Below, piece after piece: positions 43,657 to 51,862 of a DNA stretch of 64,000 bases (its first letter is position 1; every line of letters starts with the position of its first letter). The notes under the pieces are model-generated. The model ran no database searches. It saw nothing but the letters and a program-made list of their open reading frames with translations, and was not told the origin of the DNA. The stretch comes from an uncultured Bacteriovorax sp. Lineage in GTDB: Bacteria; Bdellovibrionota; Bacteriovoracia; Bacteriovoracales; Bacteriovoracaceae. Position numbers and translations under genes: made by a program. The DNA lies in NCBI GenBank assembly GCA_946481315.1, contig CAMLMH010000011.1, forward strand, positions 1 through 64,000, written 5' to 3'.

Positions 43657-44913
43657 ATGATTAGACATTTTGTTGTCTCGTCGAGTCTGCTGACAGCGCT
43701 GGCTGTAACTATGCCTGCTCTCTATGCGGATGTCACAAATAAAAACGAAGTTCAGTTGCCAGCTGAAGCTCAGAATAAGATAGAGGGAATTAGACTGGAT
43801 GATGTAGTTGCTGTATTTCCAGCGGTTATTCCCGGTCTGGCCAATGTCGCAGCTAACTTGAAAAAGACACCACAGGCCTTTTTTCCTTATGGAAATATCG
43901 AAGCCGTTCACACAGTCTTTTTAAATGACATCCCTGACCTGAGTGGCGGAGCAGTAGAGTTAAAACTGGTCGGTTTTGTGAAATATAAGGACGGAACGCG
44001 TTTTGAAAAAATTGCGGTTCGTTATAATAAGGGAGCAAAAAAGCTGGAAGAGATGACGATTGAACAACAAGGTTCAATTGATATCAAAAACACCAGTTTT
44101 ACTTTGAGTGTCGGGTTAGTTGACCGCAAGCTCATCATTGAAGATAAAAATAACGATATCAAATTACTTTTCCCGGTGGGGGTAGGTGGATTTGATGAAG
44201 GCGTATTGAACGAAGGGCGGGTCAGTTTACTCACTCCACGATTTAAACGGGGAGTTCTTGATCAGCGGGCAGTCATTTCCAAGAGAGAAAAACCTCGTTA
44301 CTTCGACGGAAAGCCTTTTATTCGCATTCTTCAGGGAGCCGATCTTAAAACAGATATGACAGCGATTGGTTTTCACATTGAAATCAATGATGGTTTTGTT
44401 CGCGGTTTTGATTCGCACGGATGTATGCGGTTACGGGCTTTTGATCTGCAGGCCCTGCATGATCTGATAATGGACGGAAATAAACAGCAGTTGCCAATCA
44501 CCGTAAGCTACCACACGGAAGATAAGGCAGATCACCCGTGGCCTAAAAGAAATAAAACGTACAAGACGGTTCAGAACAATGGAACTGCAGAAAGTCCTTT
44601 TTTCCCCTTAGACAGAGATAATCTGGTGCAAATGACATTTAGGGAATCAGGAGCGCCTATAGAAAAGCTGGCCGATCATCCGGCAGATAATAATGAAGAT
44701 CTTTTTAATTATGATACCCAGAAACAATTGCGCGAGCAGGATGAGAGACGGGCCAATGAATGTCAGGCCCGGATCATGGCCGGCACGCTCTCTTCAGATG
44801 AAAAAAGCCTGAAGGCCTGTCTGGATGAAGGAAAGCGCAAGGATTCGGCCAGAGACCGCATCTATCGTAAATTTATGGGTATAGATTCGGCTGAGGAGCC
44901 TATCTTATTCTGA
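43657..44913 (+). CDS. L,D-transpeptidase (YkuD domain)
   Basis: 418 residues with a signal peptide (cleavage near YA-DV). The YkuD catalytic motif is GFHIEIND (His about 240) followed by SHGCMRLRAFD with the nucleophile Cys-256. It would cross-link peptidoglycan (3-3 bonds) or attach lipoproteins. A Lys/Asp-rich C-terminal extension of ~120 residues (about 300-418) follows the domain and contains a helical segment rich in Glu/Arg. SD AGGGGGA. In predatory relatives many L,D-transpeptidases remodel prey and self walls; a role here is inferred from family only. Confidence 0.88.
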   Translation: MIRHFVVSSSLLTALAVTMPALYADVTNKNEVQLPAEAQNKIEGIRLDDVVAVFPAVIPGLANVAANLKKTPQAFFPYGNIEAVHTVFLNDIPDLSGGAVELKLVGFVKYKDGTRFEKIAVRYNKGAKKLEEMTIEQQGSIDIKNTSFTLSVGLVDRKLIIEDKNNDIKLLFPVGVGGFDEGVLNEGRVSLLTPRFKRGVLDQRAVISKREKPRYFDGKPFIRILQGADLKTDMTAIGFHIEINDGFVRGFDSHGCMRLRAFDLQALHDLIMDGNKQQLPITVSYHTEDKADHPWPKRNKTYKTVQNNGTAESPFFPLDRDNLVQMTFRESGAPIEKLADHPADNNEDLFNYDTQKQLREQDERRANECQARIMAGTLSSDEKSLKACLDEGKRKDSARDRIYRKFMGIDSAEEPILF

Positions 44914-44944
44914 TCAGACCTGACAATCGGATAATTTTTACATA

Positions 44945-44982
44945 AGCAGCTTCATAATTCCCACTGGACTTTTGAAGCTGCT
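44945..44982. repeat. 10-bp perfect inverted repeat in the intergenic region
   Basis: AGCAGCTTCA (44945-44954) and TGAAGCTGCT (44973-44982) with an 18-nt loop. No T run follows. It lies 32 bases after the L,D-transpeptidase stop and 40 before the phosphatase start, so it may be a terminator-like stem or leader structure. Confidence 0.5.
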
Positions 44983-45022
44983 ACCATCTTAATTATTTAA
45001 GGACTTTTTTCCGGGAGTTATT

Positions 45023-45802
45023 ATGAAAGGGTCGATCCTTTTTCTGGCCGCCACTTTAATGCTTACAGCACATACAGGTTTTGCTAAAACACTTATTGTA
45101 AGTGACATAGACGATACGGTTAAGCTCACTGATGTTCTGAACTCCAAACCGGAAATTATTCGCAATGCGCTCTTATCCAAAAAAGCATTTTCAGGAATGA
45201 GCACGCTTTATCGCGAGCTCGATAAGAAAGACACAATCATTCATTATGTTTCAGGTTCTCCCCAAATTATCAAATCAATCATTAATAATTTCCTGGAGTA
45301 CAATCAATTCCCACAGGAAACGAATGTGACATTGAAACGTAAATCAATTGAAACTTATGAATATAAAGTTGAAGCGATTAAGCATTTAATTGCTAATCAC
45401 AATCCGGATGAAATTATCCTGATTGGTGATGATACGGAAAAAGATCCCGAAGTCTACGATACGATTTCAAAGCTTAACCCGCGCAAAGTTTCCGGCATCT
45501 ATATCCGAGCTATTAGAAACAGGGCGATTCCGGATAATGGGTTATCCCGCAACTTCTTTTCTGCCGTTGAAATTGCCGGATTTGAACACCTGAAGGGAAA
45601 ATTGAACACGACAGCTGTGACGAAAGTTACTGACAGCTTTATCCGGCAGGACAATAAATCTGAATTAGCTATTAAGAATCGTTACTGTCCTTCACAAGGT
45701 CGAACTGAACTGGAGGAAATCAAACAACAGGTTCGCGATCAAAAGACGATTGAGGATATGGAAAGGACCCAAACTAAAATCATCAAAACTTGTTCGGTTT
45801 AA
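45023..45802 (+). CDS. Secreted App1-like phosphatidate phosphatase (DUF2183)
   Basis: 259 residues with a signal peptide (GFA-KT). HAD-like motif I is LIVSDIDDTVKLTD (DxDDT, about 25-30), motif II IIHYVSGSPQ, and motif IV LIGDDTEKDPEVY. The order matches DUF2183/App1 catalytic domains (PF09949), which dephosphorylate phosphatidate. Export suggests action on envelope or prey lipids. The last ~60 residues are helical and Gln/Lys-rich. Its stop overlaps the convergent cdd stop by four bases. Confidence 0.8.
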   Translation: MKGSILFLAATLMLTAHTGFAKTLIVSDIDDTVKLTDVLNSKPEIIRNALLSKKAFSGMSTLYRELDKKDTIIHYVSGSPQIIKSIINNFLEYNQFPQETNVTLKRKSIETYEYKVEAIKHLIANHNPDEIILIGDDTEKDPEVYDTISKLNPRKVSGIYIRAIRNRAIPDNGLSRNFFSAVEIAGFEHLKGKLNTTAVTKVTDSFIRQDNKSELAIKNRYCPSQGRTELEEIKQQVRDQKTIEDMERTQTKIIKTCSV

Positions 45803-46200
45803 TTTTTGGTTAAGTGATCCGGCGTGAAGGACAGAGGCATGAGATCCGTAAATTTCATGACAGTTTCTCCGCCGGATTCGTTACCCATGATCACTTCCAT
45901 TCCAGCTGCTGCAAATTCACTCATAACCTGGCGGCAAAGACCGCATGGCGGCCAGCCTTCTTTTGTGTAGACATAAACTTTTTGAATACCACGTTTGTTT
46001 TCCGAAATGGCCTTGAAGATCGCCACTCGTTCGGCGCAAACCGTACCACCGTAGCTAGCGTTTTCAACGTTACAGCCGGTATAGATGGAACCATCACTCA
46101 TGACAATGGCACTGCCCACATGAACTTTTGAATAAGGGGAATAAGCATGAGCTGCTGCTTCAACAGCTTTTTGTCTTAATGTCGTGACGATTTTTTCCAT
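45799..46200 (-). CDS. cdd: Cytidine deaminase
   Basis: 133 residues, the normal length of the tetrameric enzyme. Zinc/catalytic motifs: GCNVENASYGGTVCAERVA (Cys and Glu) and WPPCGLCRQVM (PCxxC). It deaminates cytidine and deoxycytidine to (deoxy)uridine. It is the last gene of a salvage unit with punA and deoA: 12 bases separate it from punA. Confidence 0.94.
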   Translation of the reverse strand: MEKIVTTLRQKAVEAAAHAYSPYSKVHVGSAIVMSDGSIYTGCNVENASYGGTVCAERVAIFKAISENKRGIQKVYVYTKEGWPPCGLCRQVMSEFAAAGMEVIMGNESGGETVMKFTDLMPLSFTPDHLTKN

Positions 46201-46212
46201 AACGTTTTTTCC

Positions 46213-47046
46213 TTAATCCAGTTTAGCAAACTCAGGGATAGCTTCGGTCAAAACAGCAGTAAAGTGATGCATGGCCTTCATCGCTTCATCTTTGATGTCT
46301 TCATGTTTTAGTGTCTGTTTCAGGATCCCTGTGCCCATATTGGTGATGCAGGAGATACCACAAACTTTTAAGCCCAGGTGATGAGCGGCAATAGTTTCAG
46401 GGACAGTGCTCATTCCGACCATGTCCCCGCCCAGAATGCGGAACATTCGGATCTCAGCTGCAGTCTCATATGTTGGTCCGAGAACGCCGACATAAACTCC
46501 ACGGGCCAGCTTTTGTCCAAGTTTGTCAGAAACATTTTCGATAATTTTATTCATGTCTTTGTTATAAGCATTTCCCATATCCGGAAAACGCGGCCCCATT
46601 GAATTGTCATTCGGACCAATCAGGGGATTTTTTCCCATCAGGTTAATATGGTCGTCGATAATGACCAGATCGCCCGGATTGTAAGTTAAGTTTACTCCGC
46701 CGGCAGCATTAGTCAGAATAAGTTTTTTAACTCCCATGCTCGCCAGCAGACGGACCGGGAAGACAACATCGTCCATCTCCAGCCCTTCGTACAAATGGTA
46801 TCGTCCCTGTAACGCAACGATAGGTGTTCCGCCAATTTTACCAATAATCATTTGTCCGGCATGACCTTCAACAGTCGTTTTGCGAAAATGCGGTATTTCA
46901 TTGTAAGGGATGATGATTTTGTCCTGGATTTTTTCGACAAAAACTCCCAGACCAGAACCTAAAATAATACCGACAGCAGGTTTTAAATTTGTTTTTCCGG
47001 CGATGAATTCTGCTGATTGTTTTAATTTGTTTTTTAAATCACTCAT
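46213..47046 (-). CDS. punA: Purine nucleoside phosphorylase (trimeric type)
   Basis: 277 residues. Landmarks: VGIILGSGLGVF (phosphate loop), HAGQMIIGK, VALQGRYHLYEG, LTNAAGGVN, YETAAEIRMFRILGGDMVGMSTVPE (purine pocket), and a final CISCITNMGTG. It is the trimeric class-2 (PNP/MTAP, PF01048) enzyme acting on inosine and guanosine. It sits between deoA (two bases upstream) and cdd in the same transcription unit. Confidence 0.93.
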   Translation of the reverse strand: MSDLKNKLKQSAEFIAGKTNLKPAVGIILGSGLGVFVEKIQDKIIIPYNEIPHFRKTTVEGHAGQMIIGKIGGTPIVALQGRYHLYEGLEMDDVVFPVRLLASMGVKKLILTNAAGGVNLTYNPGDLVIIDDHINLMGKNPLIGPNDNSMGPRFPDMGNAYNKDMNKIIENVSDKLGQKLARGVYVGVLGPTYETAAEIRMFRILGGDMVGMSTVPETIAAHHLGLKVCGISCITNMGTGILKQTLKHEDIKDEAMKAMHHFTAVLTEAIPEFAKLD

Positions 47047-47048
47047 TC

Positions 47049-48443
47049 TTATTTCTTCTTGTTATTTGGCTTTTTGCTTTTTGCTGCAGGTTTTTTGGCG
47101 GCTTTTTTGATGGGAGCAAATTTAGTCTGAACTTCAATGATCAGTTTCTTTTTTCCCCGGGGCTTGGCCGTTGTGATTGTCATATCTCTTGTCTGAACAG
47201 CTTCAGTTATTTCTTTTACGATTTCCATCTGATTAGCATGACAGTGCAGAGTCAAAAGGACATCACCTTTTTTCACAGCATCACCTAACTTTTTATTCAT
47301 GACAAAGCCAACTGCAAAATCCACCAGGTCTGTTGCTTTAGTCCGGCCACCGCCCAGACGCACGCAGTGTAATCCCAGCTGCGTACAATTCATTTTACTG
47401 ACGTATCCGTTTTTAGTGGCAAGAACCGGAACCTGCATTTCAGTTTTTGGTAACAGGTCGTAGTTATCAATAACTTCGGCATTGCCACCCTGATTAATCA
47501 ACAGTTCGCGAAATTTGGCAAGCGCTGATCCATCGGCAATTGAAGCTTCTGCTTTTTTTATTCCTTCCTTCAGTGTTTTGGAGAGGCCTGCAAGATAAAT
47601 CATTCCTCCGGCCAGGGCCACGGAAATTTCCGTCAGATCTTTTGGACCTTTGCCTTTTAATGTTTCGATACTTTCGATGATCTCCAGTGAATTACCGACA
47701 GTGAATCCGAGCGGCTCATTCATATCAGTAATCATGGTCATCATGTTTTTGTTAAAACGTAATCCGGTTTGACGTATGCTCTCTGCTAATTTTTTGGCAT
47801 CAGAAAGTTTAGACATAAAAGCACCGTTACCGGTTTTTACGTCCATCACGATTCCTTTTGCCCCTTCTGCGAGTTTTTTACTCATAATGGAAGCAGTGAT
47901 CAGAGGAATGGATTCGACAGTTGCTGTCACATCCCGGAGAGCATAGATTTTTTTATCGGCCGGCGCAATCTCTCCGGTCTGACCGATGAGAACCAGACCT
48001 CTTTCTTTTAATTGCTTTTCGAATTCATCCAGTGAGAGTGATGTATTAAATCCTTCGATCGCCTCAATCTTATCGACTGTACCGCCCGTGTGACCCAATC
48101 CTCGGCCGGCAATCATCGGAACCTTAACTCCGCAGGCAGCAGCAATAGGAGCGAGGATGAAGGAAGTTTTGTCTCCGACACCACCAGTTGAGTGTTTATC
48201 GATGTAATGTTGTTCTGTGAAATCTAACACCCTTCCGGAATATAACATGGCGTCTGTGAGATATGCCGTTTCCTCACGGTCCAGGCCATTGAGATATATG
48301 GCCATTAAGAGCGCTGACATCTGATAGTCGGCAATTTCTCCTTTCGTGAGACCCTGGATAAACCAGTCGATTTCTTCTTTGCTAAGTTTTTCTTTATCTC
48401 GTTTCTTTTGTATAATAGTATAGGCTGTGAATGGCTGAATCAT
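47049..48443 (-). CDS. deoA: Thymidine/pyrimidine-nucleoside phosphorylase
   Basis: 464 residues from the ATG at 48443 (MIQPFTAYTIIQKKRD), preceded by AAGAAGAG; longer in-frame starts up to 48533 lack SDs and add a non-homologous segment. Motifs: KHSTGGVGDKTSFILAPIAAACGVKVPMIAGRGLGHTGGT (split over about 83-122) is the family signature. It phosphorolyses thymidine or other pyrimidine nucleosides. The C-terminus ends in a Lys/Ala/Pro-rich tail (about 445-464) that is not part of the enzyme fold. First gene of the deoA-punA-cdd unit. Confidence 0.92.
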   Translation of the reverse strand: MIQPFTAYTIIQKKRDKEKLSKEEIDWFIQGLTKGEIADYQMSALLMAIYLNGLDREETAYLTDAMLYSGRVLDFTEQHYIDKHSTGGVGDKTSFILAPIAAACGVKVPMIAGRGLGHTGGTVDKIEAIEGFNTSLSLDEFEKQLKERGLVLIGQTGEIAPADKKIYALRDVTATVESIPLITASIMSKKLAEGAKGIVMDVKTGNGAFMSKLSDAKKLAESIRQTGLRFNKNMMTMITDMNEPLGFTVGNSLEIIESIETLKGKGPKDLTEISVALAGGMIYLAGLSKTLKEGIKKAEASIADGSALAKFRELLINQGGNAEVIDNYDLLPKTEMQVPVLATKNGYVSKMNCTQLGLHCVRLGGGRTKATDLVDFAVGFVMNKKLGDAVKKGDVLLTLHCHANQMEIVKEITEAVQTRDMTITTAKPRGKKKLIIEVQTKFAPIKKAAKKPAAKSKKPNNKKK

Positions 48444-48561
48444 GAAAGTGCTCTTCTTGTGCATCAGGGGATCAATATTAAGAGAATCAGTGTATTCAAA
48501 AGGCGCAATAAAATCAAAAATAACGCATGACAAAGGTTAAGGATAGTTAAGGATTAGAACG

Positions 48562-48993
48562 ATGAAAAGCTCACTCAAGAATAAACTGCTGCCATTTTTA
48601 TTGACCCTTGCTCTGATAGTGAATCCACTCTCTGGGTGGGCTCAGGAACAGCAGGATGTAGATTTTGTCGACGAATCTCTGCGCGATATTACGATTGTAT
48701 TAGGGGCGGGTGCCGCTGGAGCCGTCCTGGGACTTTCAACCTTGTCTTTTGTGGATAAACCGAAAGACCACATGAAAAACATCTCTATAGGTGGTGCTAT
48801 TGGAATTGTCGTCGGTGTCGCCGTCGTTATTTTTTCTCAGGCCACTAAAACGCAAACCATCACTAATCATTCCTATAAGCCCGAGCTAAACGAGTTTGCT
48901 GCTGAAAGTATGTCCCGTCTTTCATTTTCAGAAGAAAAAATCGCAGCGAAATATCACCAACCTTCGACTTTTGGGCTCAACCTAGCTTTTTAG
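48562..48993 (+). CDS. Small membrane protein, unknown
   Basis: 143 residues. Signal-peptide-like N-terminus (LLPFLLTLALIVNPLSGWA-QE). Two further hydrophobic Gly/Ala-rich segments (about 50-72, ITIVLGAGAAGAVLGLSTL; and 78-98, ISIGGAIGIVVGVAVVIF), then a polar tail. The start is supported by AAGGAT. Divergent from deoA and upstream of rng; no recognised family. Confidence 0.65.
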   Translation: MKSSLKNKLLPFLLTLALIVNPLSGWAQEQQDVDFVDESLRDITIVLGAGAAGAVLGLSTLSFVDKPKDHMKNISIGGAIGIVVGVAVVIFSQATKTQTITNHSYKPELNEFAAESMSRLSFSEEKIAAKYHQPSTFGLNLAF

Positions 48994-49085
48994 TCAGACT
49001 TTTTTCCATTGGCGCATTGCTGCCCTTTTGATTGATCGTCCTTGGTTTGATAAACTGATAGAGATTTATCACTTTAAGGAATTTT

Positions 49086-50681
49086 ATGGCTAAACAATTA
49101 ATTATCAACCAGACACTCAATGAGTGCCGAGCGGCGCTTATTGAAAATGGTGAAATTCTCGATTTTCTGATGGAGCGCTCCCATCACCACAAAGCTGAAA
49201 CCAACCGTACAAACTTTCCCTTTGTAGGCGATATCTACAAAGGCAAAGTCGTGCGCGTATTGCCTGGAATGCAATCGGCTTTCGTCGACATAGGATACGA
49301 AAAAGCCGCTTTTTTGTATGTCGATGATGCTTATATTCCGACCCTGGAAGAACAGAGGGAAATGGCGGAAAAAAGTAAAAAGTCCATTGAAGGATCTCAA
49401 CGCCATGGCGAAGTTATTCCCGATGAGCTTTCCACTTTATCAGAAGCTGTGAATATGCGGTTTCGCCCGGACATCAGTATCGAATCTTTTATTAAAGAAG
49501 GGGATGAGATCCTCGTTCAGGTGGCAAAAGAGCCTATTTCAACTAAAGGGCCGCGAGTGACTCGCCATCTGACTTTTGCCGGAAGACATATTGTGTTCAT
49601 GCCTTTTATCGAGCACACCGGTGTGTCCCGAAGAATTGAAAGTGAAAAAGAGCGCGAACGATTAAGAGAGATTCTGGAGACCATCCGTCCGGAAGGGACT
49701 GGGGTCATTGCCCGTACTGTGGCCGAAGGTCAAAGTTATAAAACGCTGAAGTTTGACTACAACATGCTGGTGAAAATCTGGAAAGATGTTTCCAAAAAAG
49801 CTGAGAAGCTCAGAGCACCTTCAGTTGTTCATCAAGACTTAAGTTTTATTCAGCGGGTTCTTCGCGATATCACCGATGAAGATGTAGATGAAATTGTTTG
49901 CGATTCAAAAGAAAATTTAAAAGACGCTGAAAAGTTTGTTCAAAAGTTCCTTCCAACAATGAAAGGAAAATTCAAATTTTACGGGGAAGAAGCAACTCCC
50001 ATTTTTGAGAAATTCGGCATCGATCTGGAAGTTGAACGTGCCATCGATAATAAAGTTTATCTGAAATCGGGCGGCTCACTCAATATTGACCAGACAGAAG
50101 CTCTTGTTTCAATCGACGTCAACACCGGTAAGTTTATCGGACGCAAAACGTTTGAAGAGACAATTCTCAAAACAAATCTGGAAGCTGTTAAAGAAATTGT
50201 TTATCAGCTTCGTCTCAGAAACTGTGGCGGTATTATCATTATCGATTTTATCGACATGGAAAAGGAAGAAAGCCGACAGACCGTCTATAACGCTTTAGTT
50301 GAAGCGCTTAAAAAAGACCGCGCTAAAACCAATGTTCTTCCGATCTCGGGTCTGGGGCTGGTTGAAATGACCCGCAAGAGAACCCGCGATACACTCTCGC
50401 GCATCATGTGTGAACCTTGTCCTTATTGTGAAGGAACAGGAAGAGTTAAATCAACTCTGACTGTTTGTTATGAATTAATCCGCGAGCTCAATAAATTGCT
50501 GGCAAAAACTAAGGCGCAGAAAGTTTCAATCTATGCTCATCCGGAAGTTGCGGCGACTTTAACCGGAGAAGACTTCGATTTGATAGATACGCTGGAAGAA
50601 GCGCATGGAAAATCGATTCACATTCGTTCGGAAAATAATTATCACATCGAGCAATACGAAATTTTTCCACAGGAGTTTTAA
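49086..50681 (+). CDS. rng: Ribonuclease G
   Basis: 531 residues, the length of RNase G rather than the longer RNase E. S1 domain near residues 45-130 (GDIYKGKVVRVLPGMQSAFVDIG), then RGVS-like HTGVSRRIESEKER, the catalytic Asp residues in ALVSIDVNTGKFIG (about 341-350) and IIIIDFIDM, and the zinc-link CEPCPYCEGTGRV. It trims the 16S rRNA 5' end and starts mRNA decay. The GNAT gene starts two bases after the stop. Confidence 0.94.
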   Translation: MAKQLIINQTLNECRAALIENGEILDFLMERSHHHKAETNRTNFPFVGDIYKGKVVRVLPGMQSAFVDIGYEKAAFLYVDDAYIPTLEEQREMAEKSKKSIEGSQRHGEVIPDELSTLSEAVNMRFRPDISIESFIKEGDEILVQVAKEPISTKGPRVTRHLTFAGRHIVFMPFIEHTGVSRRIESEKERERLREILETIRPEGTGVIARTVAEGQSYKTLKFDYNMLVKIWKDVSKKAEKLRAPSVVHQDLSFIQRVLRDITDEDVDEIVCDSKENLKDAEKFVQKFLPTMKGKFKFYGEEATPIFEKFGIDLEVERAIDNKVYLKSGGSLNIDQTEALVSIDVNTGKFIGRKTFEETILKTNLEAVKEIVYQLRLRNCGGIIIIDFIDMEKEESRQTVYNALVEALKKDRAKTNVLPISGLGLVEMTRKRTRDTLSRIMCEPCPYCEGTGRVKSTLTVCYELIRELNKLLAKTKAQKVSIYAHPEVAATLTGEDFDLIDTLEEAHGKSIHIRSENNYHIEQYEIFPQEF

Positions 50682-50683
50682 GC

Positions 50684-51271
50684 TTGAAGGTGAAGAGTTT
50701 TATCGGCCATGAAATTGCTGATCAAATTCCTGCCCTGGCCAGACTTCGCATTGAAGTCTTCAGGGATTTTCCTTATCTCTATGAGGGCTCTCTGGACTAC
50801 GAAAAAAAATATCTGCAAATTTATCCGGCCAGCGACAGAAGTGTCCTGGTCGGGGCCTTTGATCACAACAATGAATTAGTAGGAGCATCAACCGGAATGC
50901 CTCTTGCTGATGAAGCCGATTATGTGCAGGAGCCTTTTAAAAAAGCGGGCTACAACATCAATGACATTTATTATTTTGCTGAAAGTGTATTATTAAAAGG
51001 GTTTCGCGGAATGGGGCTGGGGCATCGCTTTTTTGAAGGCCGCGAAAAAGTAGCTCGCGAAAATGGTTTTAAACTGGCCGCTTTTTGTGCCGTTGTTCGT
51101 CCGGAAAATCATCCTTCTAAACCTGCAGATTATCATCCGCTGAATGAATTCTGGGAAAAGCGTGGCTTTACCTGCCATCCGGAGCTGCAGGCCGAATTCG
51201 CCTGGCCGGACATTGGCGAGACTGAAGATTCAAAAAAACAAATGATTTACTGGCTAAAAAAGCTAACCTGA
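50684..51271 (+). CDS. GNAT-family acetyltransferase
   Basis: 195 residues, TTG start eight bases after AGGAG. The acetyl-CoA loop is KGFRGMGLGHRFFEGRE (R-x-x-G-x-G, about 105-120), preceded by a strand in IYYFAESVLL. The N-terminal part binds the acceptor. Downstream of rng with two bases between, so coupled. The substrate cannot be inferred; not RimI-like by sequence. Confidence 0.8.
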   Translation: MKVKSFIGHEIADQIPALARLRIEVFRDFPYLYEGSLDYEKKYLQIYPASDRSVLVGAFDHNNELVGASTGMPLADEADYVQEPFKKAGYNINDIYYFAESVLLKGFRGMGLGHRFFEGREKVARENGFKLAAFCAVVRPENHPSKPADYHPLNEFWEKRGFTCHPELQAEFAWPDIGETEDSKKQMIYWLKKLT

Positions 51272-51377
51272 CCTATAAAAATCAATACTTTGCCGTGTCT
51301 GTAAAAAGGATGAAGCGCCTTTACTAGCAGAACCCCCTTTGATAGGTTGGGGGCATCTAAAGTTTATAGGGGGCCTG

Positions 51378-51800
51378 ATGAAAAGATTAATGACCATTGC
51401 TTTAACTTTATGTTCTTTCGCTGTTTTTAGTGCTGAAAACAATGCAGTTGATTCACTTCTTTCTGTATTACCAGTTGGTAATCACAACGGAAAAGATTGT
51501 GTTGTTAATGTTAATGTTGCTGAATTTCCAGTGCGTTCAGCATTCGTGAAGCTTTCAAATGATAAAAACAGCATTCTCAAAATTGTCAGTGAAGGATCTG
51601 AATTTTTCTTTGAAGATTACAAGAGAGAATTCATCCAGACAGAATATGTAACGATTGACGATACACGATCCTCGAGTGTTGAAAGAATTATTCGCACTGT
51701 AATGGTTGATGAAAAACAAACGTACGTAGTTGTCGAAGAAGCTGTCACAGTTAATCGTGAGCGTCGTTCTGATATTGTTGAGTGTGTTGTTTCAATCTAA
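51378..51800 (+). CDS. Small secreted two-Cys protein, paralogue of the 39.6 kb gene
   Basis: 140 residues from the ATG at 51378 (SD AGGGGG at 51368-51373); an upstream ATG at 51339 is rejected. Signal peptide MKRLMTIALTLCSFAVFS. The mature protein starts ...LSVLPVGNHNGKDCVVNVNV and ends VECVVSI, matching the pattern of the 39595-40020 protein (PGxYxG...CxVxV and C-terminal Cys + 4 residues). A bidirectional terminator follows. Function unknown. Confidence 0.72.
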   Translation: MKRLMTIALTLCSFAVFSAENNAVDSLLSVLPVGNHNGKDCVVNVNVAEFPVRSAFVKLSNDKNSILKIVSEGSEFFFEDYKREFIQTEYVTIDDTRSSSVERIIRTVMVDEKQTYVVVEEAVTVNRERRSDIVECVVSI

Positions 51801-51825
51801 TTTCAAACTAAAATGTGAGCATATT

Positions 51826-51853
51826 AAAAAGGGAGCCATTGAGCTCCCTTTTT
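51826..51853. terminator. Bidirectional terminator between 51.4 kb gene and ileS
   Basis: AAAAAGGGAGC (51826-51836) and GCTCCCTTTTT (51843-51853) form an 11-bp stem with a CATTGA loop; T runs serve both convergent genes. Confidence 0.9.
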
Positions 51854-51862
51854 ATTTTCCAC

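Noticed and set aside
45814..46131. 105-residue plus-strand frame over cdd
   Set aside because: Antisense to a conserved enzyme gene; His/Phe-rich shadow translation.
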